Source of the DNA: Phycisphaerales bacterium | GTDB lineage: Bacteria > Planctomycetota > Phycisphaerae > Phycisphaerales > UBA1924 | DNA: 64,000 nucleotides | Direction: 5' to 3' | Assembly: GCA_020845755.1 (NCBI GenBank) | Contig: JADLFE010000050.1 | Span: 1-64,000, forward strand | In this document: positions 45,145 to 54,093 of the stretch, in pieces | Layout: each line of letters starts with the position of its first letter | Numbering within the stretch: the stretch's first letter is position 1 | Made by a program: the position numbers and the translations under genes | The notes under the pieces: generated by a model | What the model saw: the letters and a program-made list of their open reading frames with translations, nothing else | Database searches by the model: none | Told to the model about the DNA's origin: nothing

Positions 45145-48100
45145 TCGCCCGAATCATCGAACTCTCCATCCGCAACCGATTCATGGTCGTGCTGCTGACC
45201 GCCATCCTGGTCGGCTCAGGACTGTGGTCCATCTTCCATATCCGCCTCGACGCCATCCCCGACCTCTCCGACGTCCAGGTCATCGTGACCACCGAGTACC
45301 CAGGGCAGAATCCCGAGGTCGTCGACCAGCAGGTCACCTACCCGCTCGCCAGCGCCTTGCTCGCCGTGCCCGGCGCCACCGTTGTGCGCGGCTACAGCAT
45401 GTTCGAACAGTCCTTTGTCTACGTCCTCTTCGAGGACGGCACCGACATCTACTGGGCCCGGAGCCGTGTGCTCGAGTATCTCAATTTCGCCCGCGACCGC
45501 CTGCCCAAGGGCGTTGAGCCCAAACTCGGCCCCGACGCGACCGGTGTCGGCTGGGTGTACCAGTACGTACTCAACCCCGGCTACTACAGCCCCGACCACC
45601 CCAAGGGCCTGTGGCGCGACGCCGAACGTGACCGCTGGTTCGCAACGATCGACGAAGCGCCCGCCGATCGCCGTGATGTGCTCGTTCGCGTCCGCGCCTT
45701 CGATAAGCCCGGCGTCGATCCGATCACCGACACGCCCCTCGTCTCCGCGAATCTCGACCTCGCACAACTCCGGACCCTGCAGGACTGGTACCTCCGCTAT
45801 CCGCTCACCTCCGTCGAGGATGTCTCCGAGGTCGCCTCCATCGGCGGCTTCGTCCGCCAGTACCAGATCGTCCTCGACCCCCTCAAACTCCAGGCCTACC
45901 GCCTCGCCATCCGCGATGTCATGATGGCCGTCCAACGCTCCAACAACGATGTCGGCGGCTCCGTCGTGGAACTCTCCGAGACCGAGTACATGGTCCGCAG
46001 CCGCGGCTATCTCAATGGGCTCGACGACCTCGAGAAAGTTCCGGTCGCGCTGGGTCCCGCCGGCACCCCCGTGATGCTCGCCGACGTCGCCACCCTGCAA
46101 ATCGGCGGCGAGATGCGCCGCGGCGTCGGCGAACTCGACGGCAAGGGCGAGGCCGTCGGCGCCATCGTCGTCGCTCGCTTCGGCGCCAACGCCCACAAAG
46201 TCATCGCCGATGTCAAGGCCAAACTCGCAGCGCTCGAGGATGGCCTGCCCCCCGGCGTGTCGATCAAACCGACCTACGACCGCTCAAACCTCATCAACCG
46301 CTCCTTCGCAACGCTGCGAAACACGCTCGTCGAAGAGATCGTCGTCGTCGGGCTGGTGTGCATCCTGTTCCTCCTCCACCTCCGCAGCGAACTCGTTGCC
46401 GTCTTCGTCGTCCCCTCCAGCGTGGTCGCCTCGCTTCTCGTCATGCACTTCCTGGGAATCAACGCCAACATCATGTCACTCGGCGGCATCGCCATCTCGA
46501 TCGGCGTCGTCGTTGACTCCGCCGTCATCATGGTCGAGAACGGACACAAGCACCTCGACCGCGAGGAAGAGCGACTCGCCGCGGGACTCCCGCCCACGCC
46601 CCGCATCGACATCATGACCGCGGCTGCGAAGGAAGTCGGCCCCCAACTCTTCTTCTCGCTCCTCATCATCACCGTCTCCTTCCTCCCCGTGTTCGTGCTC
46701 GGCGGTGAGGCGGGCAGACTCTTCAAGCCCCTGGCGTTCACCAAGACCTTCGCCATGGCCGCCGCCGCCATCCTCTCCATCACCATCATCCCCGTCCTGA
46801 TGTACTACTTCATCACCGGGCGCGTCCTCCCCAAGCGATGGGGCTTTACGGCAAACTCCGCGATCACGCTCGCGGCCATGTTCATCCCGGCCTTTGCGTT
46901 GTACCTGCTCGCGTCGGGCTTGCCCCACCTCGAGGCGTACCGCTGGTGGATCGCCGGCGGTTGGGCGGTGCTCACGGCGATGCTGCTCCTCCCACAGAAA
47001 ATCATCCACGAGAATCACAGCCCGATCAGCCGCGTCCTGCAGTGGATATACGAGCCCCTGTTCCGCGCGGCGATGGCACGCCCCGTGCTCGTGCTGGTGC
47101 TCGCCGTCGCCGCCCTGGCCTCGACCTGGTACCCCTTCAGGCAGATGGGCACCGAGTTCATGCCGCCGCTCGACGAGGGCGACCTGCTCTACATGCCCAC
47201 GACCGATCCCTCGATCAGCGTCACCAAGAGCAAGGAACTCCTCCAGCAGACCGACAAACTCATCAAATCGTTCCCCGAAGTCATGAGCGTGCACGGCAAG
47301 ATCGGGCGCGCCGAGACCGCGACCGATCCTGCGCCCCTCTCCATGATCGAAACAGTCGTTCAACTCAACCCCGATCGCTCCCACTGGCGATCATGCCGCC
47401 CCACGCGATTCTTCGATGACTGGCCCGCGTGGCTCCGCTCGCTCATGCATGCCTCCTTCTGGCCCGCCGAACGCCCGATCACCACCGAGGAACTCAAGTT
47501 CGGATGGCAGGACCCCGACGGCACCATGCACCCGGGACTCAACTCCGTCGTCTCGTTCCCCGGCATGGCCAACGCATGGCCCTTCCCCATCGAGAACCGC
47601 ATCAACATGCTCGCCACGGGAATTAAAACTCCCGTCGGCATCAAGGTCATGGGCCCCGATCTCAACACCCTCTCACATCTCGCCGAACGCGCCGCCGCAG
47701 CCGTCCGCACGGTCGACGGCACGATCTCCGCCTACGCCGAACGCACCCTCGGTGGGTATTACCTCGATATCGACATAGACCGCGATGCCGCCGCCCGCTA
47801 TGGGCTCACTGTGTCCGACGTCCAGGACGTCATCCAGTCCGCGATCGGCGGGATGAATGTCACGACAACCGTCGAGGGAGTGGAGCGCTATCCGCTGAAC
47901 ATCCGCTACCTCCGCGACTATCGCGACGACATCCCGGCCCTCGAGCAGGTCCTCGTCACAGGCGCAATGCCCGATTCCAGCGGCGAACGCCCCCAGGTGC
48001 CCCTCGGCCAGATCGCAACCCTCACACTCTCGCCCGGCGCCCCCATGATCCGCAGCGAAAACGCCCAACGCACCGCCTGGATCTTCGTCGACATCGCGGG

Positions 48101-48758
48101 TCGCGACCTGGGCGGCTACATCGCCGAGGCTCGCCGCATTGTCGCTCGCGACGTGCCGCTCCCGGCCGGATACACGCTCGTCTTCTCAGGACAGTTCGAG
48201 TTCTGGGAAAAAACCCTTCCACGCCTCGTCGCCGCGGGAACCCTGGCGATTGTCGCCATCATCTTCTTGCTCTACGCCAGCAGCCGATCGTGGTTCCGCG
48301 TCGGCGTCATCATGCTCGCCGTGCCCTTCAGCCTGATCGGCGCGTTCTGGTTCATGCATGCCCTCGACTTCAACCTTTCCCTGGCCGTCGTCATCGGCAT
48401 CATCGCGCTGGCCGGCCTCGACGCCGAAACCGGCATGGTCATGCTGCTCTATCTCGACAACAGTTACGACCGCTTCCGCGCGAAGGGTCGCCTGCTGAGC
48501 GCCGCCGATCTGTACGACGCCGTTCACGACGGCGCCGTGAAACGCATCCGACCAAAGGCCATGACCGTCGCCGCCGCGTTCATCGGTCTGGTCCCCCTTC
48601 TCTGGGCCGAGGGCACCGGTGCCGACACCATGCGCCGCATCGCCGCCCCGATGATCGGAGGCCTGCTGATCAGTTTCGCGATGGAGTTGATTGTGTACCC
48701 GATCGTGTTCTATCTCGCCAAGCGGTGGCAGCACCGCGCAGAGTTTCGTGCCCAATAA
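45141..48758 (+). CDS. cusA: CusA-like heavy-metal RND efflux pump
   Basis: Predicted 1205 residues. The opening (MIARIIELSIRNRFMVVLL) and helix 4 region (GGIAISIGVVVDSAVIMVEN) fit HME-RND pumps. The three methionines that bind Cu+/Ag+ in E. coli CusA appear conserved: LLYMPTT, LSMIETV and INMLATG. This favours copper or silver over zinc or cobalt. It is about 160 residues longer than CusA because of one insert with two extra hydrophobic helices after the sixth helix and a second insert of about 40 residues before the INMLATG site. Start ATG 45141 overlaps the adaptor stop. Confidence 0.95.
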   Translation: MIARIIELSIRNRFMVVLLTAILVGSGLWSIFHIRLDAIPDLSDVQVIVTTEYPGQNPEVVDQQVTYPLASALLAVPGATVVRGYSMFEQSFVYVLFEDGTDIYWARSRVLEYLNFARDRLPKGVEPKLGPDATGVGWVYQYVLNPGYYSPDHPKGLWRDAERDRWFATIDEAPADRRDVLVRVRAFDKPGVDPITDTPLVSANLDLAQLRTLQDWYLRYPLTSVEDVSEVASIGGFVRQYQIVLDPLKLQAYRLAIRDVMMAVQRSNNDVGGSVVELSETEYMVRSRGYLNGLDDLEKVPVALGPAGTPVMLADVATLQIGGEMRRGVGELDGKGEAVGAIVVARFGANAHKVIADVKAKLAALEDGLPPGVSIKPTYDRSNLINRSFATLRNTLVEEIVVVGLVCILFLLHLRSELVAVFVVPSSVVASLLVMHFLGINANIMSLGGIAISIGVVVDSAVIMVENGHKHLDREEERLAAGLPPTPRIDIMTAAAKEVGPQLFFSLLIITVSFLPVFVLGGEAGRLFKPLAFTKTFAMAAAAILSITIIPVLMYYFITGRVLPKRWGFTANSAITLAAMFIPAFALYLLASGLPHLEAYRWWIAGGWAVLTAMLLLPQKIIHENHSPISRVLQWIYEPLFRAAMARPVLVLVLAVAALASTWYPFRQMGTEFMPPLDEGDLLYMPTTDPSISVTKSKELLQQTDKLIKSFPEVMSVHGKIGRAETATDPAPLSMIETVVQLNPDRSHWRSCRPTRFFDDWPAWLRSLMHASFWPAERPITTEELKFGWQDPDGTMHPGLNSVVSFPGMANAWPFPIENRINMLATGIKTPVGIKVMGPDLNTLSHLAERAAAAVRTVDGTISAYAERTLGGYYLDIDIDRDAAARYGLTVSDVQDVIQSAIGGMNVTTTVEGVERYPLNIRYLRDYRDDIPALEQVLVTGAMPDSSGERPQVPLGQIATLTLSPGAPMIRSENAQRTAWIFVDIAGRDLGGYIAEARRIVARDVPLPAGYTLVFSGQFEFWEKTLPRLVAAGTLAIVAIIFLLYASSRSWFRVGVIMLAVPFSLIGAFWFMHALDFNLSLAVVIGIIALAGLDAETGMVMLLYLDNSYDRFRAKGRLLSAADLYDAVHDGAVKRIRPKAMTVAAAFIGLVPLLWAEGTGADTMRRIAAPMIGGLLISFAMELIVYPIVFYLAKRWQHRAEFRAQ

Positions 48759-48782
48759 TGGGATCAATAGGAGTATCGAACG

Positions 48783-49502
48783 ATGAGCCACACACAGAAC
48801 GTCCTTGCCGCGTGTCTCCTGGTAGCGATTACTTCTGTCTCCGCGAGCGCGCAGCCCGCCAAGCCGGATCACGCCGCCCAGCCACCCGCCAAATCGGAAC
48901 CCCCACAGCGCGACGACAAGAAGGCCGAGGCCCCGCTCGCCACACGCGCCGGCGAGGCGTATCCACTTTCGACCTGCCCGATCTCTGGCGGAAAACTGGG
49001 CTCGATGGGCGATCCGATCGTAAAAATCTACGACGGCCGCGAGGTCCGCTTCTGCTGCAAGTCCTGCCCGCCGAAGTTTGAAAACGACCTTGCACAGAAC
49101 ATCGCGACCCTCGACAAAGCCATCATCAACGACCAGGCTCCGCTCTATCCACTCAAGACATCGGTCGTATCGGGAAAGGCACTCCCCGAGAAGCCGGTCG
49201 AATTCGTCTACGGCAACCGCCTCGTCCGCGTCGCGTCCGCCGACGAGAAGACGGCCTTCATGATCAAGCCCGACACGTTCATCGCTGAACTCGATAAGGC
49301 CGCCATCGATGCGCAGGCAAAGGATTATCCGCTGAAGAAGTGCGCGGTGAGCGGCGAAGAACTCGGCAGCATGGGCAAGCCGATCGACGTCGTGGTCGGC
49401 GGACGCCTCATCCGCCTCTGCTGCAAGTCCTGCAAGAAGGATGTGCTGAACGACCCGGCGAAGTTCATCGCCGTGCTGGATTCAGAAAGAAAGAACCGAT
49501 AG
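48783..49502 (+). CDS. Secreted protein with three YHS/TRASH-like Cys repeats
   Basis: Predicted 239 residues. A signal peptide (LAACLLVAITSVSASA) is followed by a linker and three repeats of about 55 residues. Repeats 1 and 3 have CPISGGKLGSMGDP...FCCKSC and CAVSGEELGSMGKP...LCCKSC, a TRASH/YHS-type Cys layout for metal binding. Repeat 2 keeps the fold pattern (SVVSGKALPEKPVEF) but has lost all the cysteines. Gene start ATG 48783 is 24 nt after the CusA-like gene, so it is in the same operon. A periplasmic copper or silver chaperone or scavenger is the likely role. Confidence 0.8.
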   Translation: MSHTQNVLAACLLVAITSVSASAQPAKPDHAAQPPAKSEPPQRDDKKAEAPLATRAGEAYPLSTCPISGGKLGSMGDPIVKIYDGREVRFCCKSCPPKFENDLAQNIATLDKAIINDQAPLYPLKTSVVSGKALPEKPVEFVYGNRLVRVASADEKTAFMIKPDTFIAELDKAAIDAQAKDYPLKKCAVSGEELGSMGKPIDVVVGGRLIRLCCKSCKKDVLNDPAKFIAVLDSERKNR

Positions 49503-49627
49503 CGCAGACCCTCCCGCGCCCCGCTACGCTCCCGTACGTCGCGTCGCCAACACCGGTCGTGGGGGACTGTCCCCGTCAATGGCGATCGCGCTCCGTACCG
49601 ACATCGCCCTCGCGACCCCGGGGAAGC

Positions 49628-49639
49628 GGCCCCGGGGCC
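49628..49639. repeat. 12-bp perfect palindrome between convergent genes
   Basis: GGCCCCGGGGCC lies near the 3' end of the convergent mannosidase gene, close to a small GGGGA/TCCCC hairpin at 49562-49574. Together they may mark transcript ends from both sides, but there is no T-run. Confidence 0.35.
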
Positions 49640-49643
49640 GTGC

Positions 49644-52600
49644 TCATTCAGCCTCGAGCCGCAGGAACTTGACCTCTCGCGCCCCGAACTCAACCTCCCC
49701 ATCGATCGCCCCGATCTCCTCCCCCAGCACGCTCACTTCATGCACTCGGACCCGTCGCCCGCCGATCCTCCAATTCGAGGTCGCAAGGCGCGCGGGGCTC
49801 CCTTCGACCTCGCGCATGTGCAGGATCAAACCGGGTCCACGCACCGCCGGGCGCGCCGCAACCAGAATCAGATTCGGCGCGTCCATCGCCAGCACGCTCC
49901 GATTCTCCAACGCACGCGCCGCGCCCCGCCCGCACGAGATCCGACCCAGCAGCGGTATCCGTACGCCCCAACCAAACCGCGTCGCTTCGCCCGGCCCCCC
50001 TTCACACGCGGATGTCAACGCGTAACTCCACCTGAACTCACCCTCCTGCCCTGCACAGAAGTTCGTCGTCCAGTAGTTGTTCATCACCCATGAGAACATA
50101 TGCGGCCGCTCCACCCGCGCCCGACGCTGAAACTTCCCGATGTTCATCCCCCCGAACTGATACAACGGAATCTCAGGGCTCGACACCACGATCTGGCCGC
50201 CCGCCCATCGCACGCTCGCAAACCCCTGCGCCGCCTGCCAGTCCGACGCCGTCCCGGGGATGAGATCCACGCTCGGATCCGCTACCCCGCCCAGCGTCTC
50301 GAACGCCACTTTCCCATCCGCCGCCGCGAACGGAAACGCGACGTAGATCGCTTCCGGATCAAACACCCGCTCCTTCTGCATCGTGTAGCGAAATTCCACC
50401 CGCTTGTCTGTGTGGAATACCCGCGCCTCGCAACGCACCCCGCCCGGCCCCCGGCACCCCGCCAATTCCCCGTGCCACGACACGCTCGACCAGATCGGCC
50501 CGTCGACCACGCCCTCCACGACCACCCGCTCCAGCGAACGCCGCGCATACTTCTCGAGCATGAACGCCTCGATCTGCTCCCGGTTCCCCAACGCCTCGTG
50601 CACGACCTGCCCGAGCAGCCACTCCGCGCCCGCATCGACCAGGTTTGCGCCGCTCGCCTTGTCGATCAGTTCGCTGATGCCCCCGCGCGCCGCGTCAACC
50701 TTCAGGCGATAGTGCACGCTCTCGACCTCGCGCGCGCTCCGTGTCGCCGGAATGTTCATCGCCGCGGACTCCGCGTCCACTTCCACGCGGAACTCCCGCC
50801 ACCCGAACGCCGGAATGTCCCGCGCCCACACCGCCCAGTAACTCCCCTCCGCCCGGCTCCGCAGCAACTGCACCGCCAACACCGCCCCGCGATCGTCCAC
50901 CAACCTGAACGCCCGATCCAACGGAAGCACCGCGTGATCCGCGTACAACTCCAGCACCCCGGAACGCACGTAGTTCAGCGTGTTGACCACCAGCAGCCGC
51001 GGCCCGTCCGCGCTCCCCACCAACGCACCCATCCGGCCCATCGCCGCCTCGTCGAGCGCCCCCTCACGCTTCACCGCGTCCCACGCGTACGCCGCCTTCT
51101 CCGCCCATTGAACCTGCGAGTTCTCGCACAGCGGCTCCCGGATGCTCTCCGCCGAACCCATCGTGTGCTCACCCCAGAAGTTCAACGCCTCACGCACGCT
51201 CCCAACGTCCGACTCCGCCCACGTCGCACGCTCAAGCCCCGCCGCCGACTGCATCGCCAGCAACCCCTCCGACGCCGTCACCCGTGATTGCGTTACCCGC
51301 GCCGCCGCCGATTCTCGCGCCGCCGATCCAAACCCGTCCGTCCACCAGTCCGGCCACGCCTGCCGGATCGTCGGCACCCCCTCGCCTCCATCCTTCTTCA
51401 CGGACTCGGGGAACTCGCGTGCAACCGCACATCGCAGCCGCGGCCACTCGAACCGCTCGTTCCACCGACGCACAAGATCCGACGACGCGATCGACGGCGG
51501 TGAATTGTCCGTCGGATACCCCGAATGCTGCACGCCGATGCGATCCAGCACATAGCCCGATCGCTCCAGCCGCGATAGATACCGCAGCAGTTCGTCCTCC
51601 ACCGCCTCCACCCGCCCCGTGTGCACTCCCCAGAAGTTCCCCGTCATGTAGTGGTCCGCCCGGAACGCAAGCACCCGACCCCCCGCGGGCGATTCCCACC
51701 AGAAGACCGTCGGACGCTCGAACGGAATGAGCGCCCGGTGCCCGTGCTCGCCCATGATCAGATACTCGATCCCGACCTTCGAGAAATAGTCGGCAAGACA
51801 CCACGCCACGCCGTTCACGTCGTTCTGCATCGCCGTCGTCACAGCAAGACCCTGCTCACGGAACTCCCGCACCGGTTCAAGAAACGACGAATACCCGCCC
51901 TCGTCCATCACCTCCGACATGTTCAGGAACATGCCAGTCACCTCGATCCGCCCTTCCTTCACCCGCCGACGAAGCCGATCGATCTGCGCCGCCGTCCGCG
52001 TGCGGAGATACTCACGCACCGGCCACGATACCTCGCACGTCCAGCGGAACTGTGCGTCCGGCGGATACGTCTCGGTCTCGTCACAGCAGTCCAGCGCCGT
52101 GTCGATGAACCTCACCTGCTCCGCAAGGATCTCCGTCTGCGGACGCGTGTACCCCACATCGGTGTGGCTGTGCTGAACCAGGTTGATGCTCCAATGACGC
52201 ACCGGCTCGACCCGAGACGAAAGCACATACGCCTCACGTCCGCCGATCATCACCCGCACGCCGATCTCCACCGGCTCTCTCACCTCCGGGTGGCGAATCT
52301 CGAATCGATTGCCCCCAAGTTCGAGCGTCCGATGCTCCTCCACGCCGAATGTTGTCGAGATCACCGCGTCCGCCGGCGCGCCCACGTGAGTCACCGACAA
52401 CGTCAGGGGCTGATAGTTCCCCCTCGGATCACGAACCACCGCCGGACTCGACGAAATCTCCGCTCGCTCCGTCACCGCCGACTGAAACGTGAAATACCAG
52501 GTCCAACTCCCCGCGCTCTCGCCCGACACGCCAAGCCGCAACGCTCTCCCCGGTGTCAACGCCGAACGCGGCACGCGCATGATCGCGTACCCCATCAGAT

Positions 52601-53027
52601 CGCCAAACCGATCGATCATCGTCGCTCGAAATCGCAGCGTCGCCCCGCCCGGACCCGCCAGCGTCCAGTCACGCACATCGCTCGTCGCCGGGTTCCGAAA
52701 CTCGAACCACGCCTCCCCGTTCACCGATACCGTGAAACGGTGCGCCGCCGGTTCGACATCAAGCCCGAACATCCACACGAAACTCGCAAACTCGCCCGTG
52801 AAGTCGGGCGGCACCGCCTCGGTCTCCCACTCGATACACCGCGACGACTCCAACGATCGCACCAAGAGCCCGTGATTCACCTCGGGATCCGGCGAGTGAT
52901 ACTTCAGCACCTCGCCCGTCACACGCGACTTGTACCCCGCCAGTGTCACGTCGCCGAACGCCGACGCCGCCGAACAAAGAAACGACACCACCACGCACAG
53001 ACACGCCCATCGAGGAGTTGTACGCAT
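49644..53027 (-). CDS. Secreted GH38-family alpha-mannosidase-like protein
   Basis: Predicted 1127 residues with a signal peptide (ACLCVVVSFLCSAASAFG). After an N-terminal beta-rich region of about 280 residues, the GH38 zinc site HSHTDVG (286-292) appears, followed by a fitting nucleophile region with D403 in AMQNDVNGVAW. GH38 enzymes cleave alpha-mannosides with retention. The C-terminal half has beta-sandwich features of the family. The start is ATG 53027 since the signal peptide begins there; upstream frame extension has no signal. The likely role is external glycan degradation. It is long and the N-terminal region is unusual, so the exact specificity is open. Confidence 0.82.
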   Translation of the reverse strand: MRTTPRWACLCVVVSFLCSAASAFGDVTLAGYKSRVTGEVLKYHSPDPEVNHGLLVRSLESSRCIEWETEAVPPDFTGEFASFVWMFGLDVEPAAHRFTVSVNGEAWFEFRNPATSDVRDWTLAGPGGATLRFRATMIDRFGDLMGYAIMRVPRSALTPGRALRLGVSGESAGSWTWYFTFQSAVTERAEISSSPAVVRDPRGNYQPLTLSVTHVGAPADAVISTTFGVEEHRTLELGGNRFEIRHPEVREPVEIGVRVMIGGREAYVLSSRVEPVRHWSINLVQHSHTDVGYTRPQTEILAEQVRFIDTALDCCDETETYPPDAQFRWTCEVSWPVREYLRTRTAAQIDRLRRRVKEGRIEVTGMFLNMSEVMDEGGYSSFLEPVREFREQGLAVTTAMQNDVNGVAWCLADYFSKVGIEYLIMGEHGHRALIPFERPTVFWWESPAGGRVLAFRADHYMTGNFWGVHTGRVEAVEDELLRYLSRLERSGYVLDRIGVQHSGYPTDNSPPSIASSDLVRRWNERFEWPRLRCAVAREFPESVKKDGGEGVPTIRQAWPDWWTDGFGSAARESAAARVTQSRVTASEGLLAMQSAAGLERATWAESDVGSVREALNFWGEHTMGSAESIREPLCENSQVQWAEKAAYAWDAVKREGALDEAAMGRMGALVGSADGPRLLVVNTLNYVRSGVLELYADHAVLPLDRAFRLVDDRGAVLAVQLLRSRAEGSYWAVWARDIPAFGWREFRVEVDAESAAMNIPATRSAREVESVHYRLKVDAARGGISELIDKASGANLVDAGAEWLLGQVVHEALGNREQIEAFMLEKYARRSLERVVVEGVVDGPIWSSVSWHGELAGCRGPGGVRCEARVFHTDKRVEFRYTMQKERVFDPEAIYVAFPFAAADGKVAFETLGGVADPSVDLIPGTASDWQAAQGFASVRWAGGQIVVSSPEIPLYQFGGMNIGKFQRRARVERPHMFSWVMNNYWTTNFCAGQEGEFRWSYALTSACEGGPGEATRFGWGVRIPLLGRISCGRGAARALENRSVLAMDAPNLILVAARPAVRGPGLILHMREVEGSPARLATSNWRIGGRRVRVHEVSVLGEEIGAIDGEVEFGAREVKFLRLEAE

Positions 53028-53295
53028 AACTGCATGATACCGTCCTGTTTTCGATCTCGATCGCACTCGTACGCGCTCCGCCGAATCACCTCCATACCGC
53101 CACCCCGCCCACCCTCCACGCCGCGCCAACGGCGCACACGCCCCGCCCGCGTCACGACCTGCCCCACGGGATTCCTCCATCACGCCGCCGAACATTCCCG
53201 CGATCTCTCGATTCACGTCGTTCACCTCACCGCCCGTGATTCCCCCCCTCGTGGCCTGTCCCTTGCCTCTCCCTCGTTCCTCCTACCCTCGCCCC

Positions 53296-54093
53296 ATGCC
53301 CGACCCCTCCAAGGCCCTCTTCTACTTCATGCCACTTGTCTATGACGTCCTCCATGAGCCCGGCACCGCCGCCGAGGTTCGCGGCCTCTCTCGCATCGCA
53401 CGCCGTTTCGTCAAGGCCAAACCACACGCCGCTCGCACATGGCTCGAGCCCGCCTGCGGCACGGGCCGATACCTCCGTGCCGCCGCCCGGCATGGCCTCC
53501 GCACCGTCGGCTTCGACCTCGCGCCCGAGATGGTCCAATACGCGCAATCCCGCGTCCCCTCCGCCACCATCTTCCACGCTCCGATGGAACGCTTCGCACG
53601 CTACGTCCCCAGGGCCTCCGTCGGCTTTGCGTTCAACATGATCAACACCATCCGACACCTCCCCAACGACCAGGCCATCCTCGCGCACTTCCGCGACATG
53701 GCCCGCGCCCTCGCCCCCGGAGGCGTCTACGTCGTCGGCCTCTCCCTCACCGCCTACGCCAACGAGATCCCCACCGAAGATGTATGGGTCGGCAAACGCG
53801 CCGGCATGACCGTCAGGCAGGTCGTGCAGTACCTCCCGCCCGAAGCACGCCGAGGACCTCGCGCACGCCACGAGGCCTGCATCTGCCACATGACCATCAC
53901 CAAACGCTCGGGAAACCGCGTCGAAGAGGAAGACCTCGACTTCACCTACCACCTGCGATGCTACAGCCTCGAGCAGTGGTACAAACTCCTCGACCGCTCA
54001 CCCCTCCGCGTGCTCGCCACCATCGACGAACGCGGCAAGGACCTGCCCCCGGCCGAGCCCGGTTACTCCATCTTCGTCCTCACCGCTCGATGA
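53296..54093 (+). CDS. SAM-dependent class I methyltransferase
   Basis: Predicted 265 residues. It opens with a KALFYFMPLVYDVLHEPGTA lead and a Rossmann-type motif I (LEPACGTGRYLRAAARHG) followed by the acidic GFDLAPEMV, then FAFNMINTIRHLP and a later LAPGGVYVVGLSL. This matches small-molecule methyltransferases (methyltransferase 25/11 group). The substrate is unknown. Its 3' end overlaps the 3' end of the next minus-strand gene by 14 nt. Confidence 0.85.
   Translation: MPDPSKALFYFMPLVYDVLHEPGTAAEVRGLSRIARRFVKAKPHAARTWLEPACGTGRYLRAAARHGLRTVGFDLAPEMVQYAQSRVPSATIFHAPMERFARYVPRASVGFAFNMINTIRHLPNDQAILAHFRDMARALAPGGVYVVGLSLTAYANEIPTEDVWVGKRAGMTVRQVVQYLPPEARRGPRARHEACICHMTITKRSGNRVEEEDLDFTYHLRCYSLEQWYKLLDRSPLRVLATIDERGKDLPPAEPGYSIFVLTAR

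Noticed and set aside
51621-53345. Plus-strand open frame opposite the mannosidase
   Set aside because: Arg/His-rich shadow of the GH38 coding sequence.
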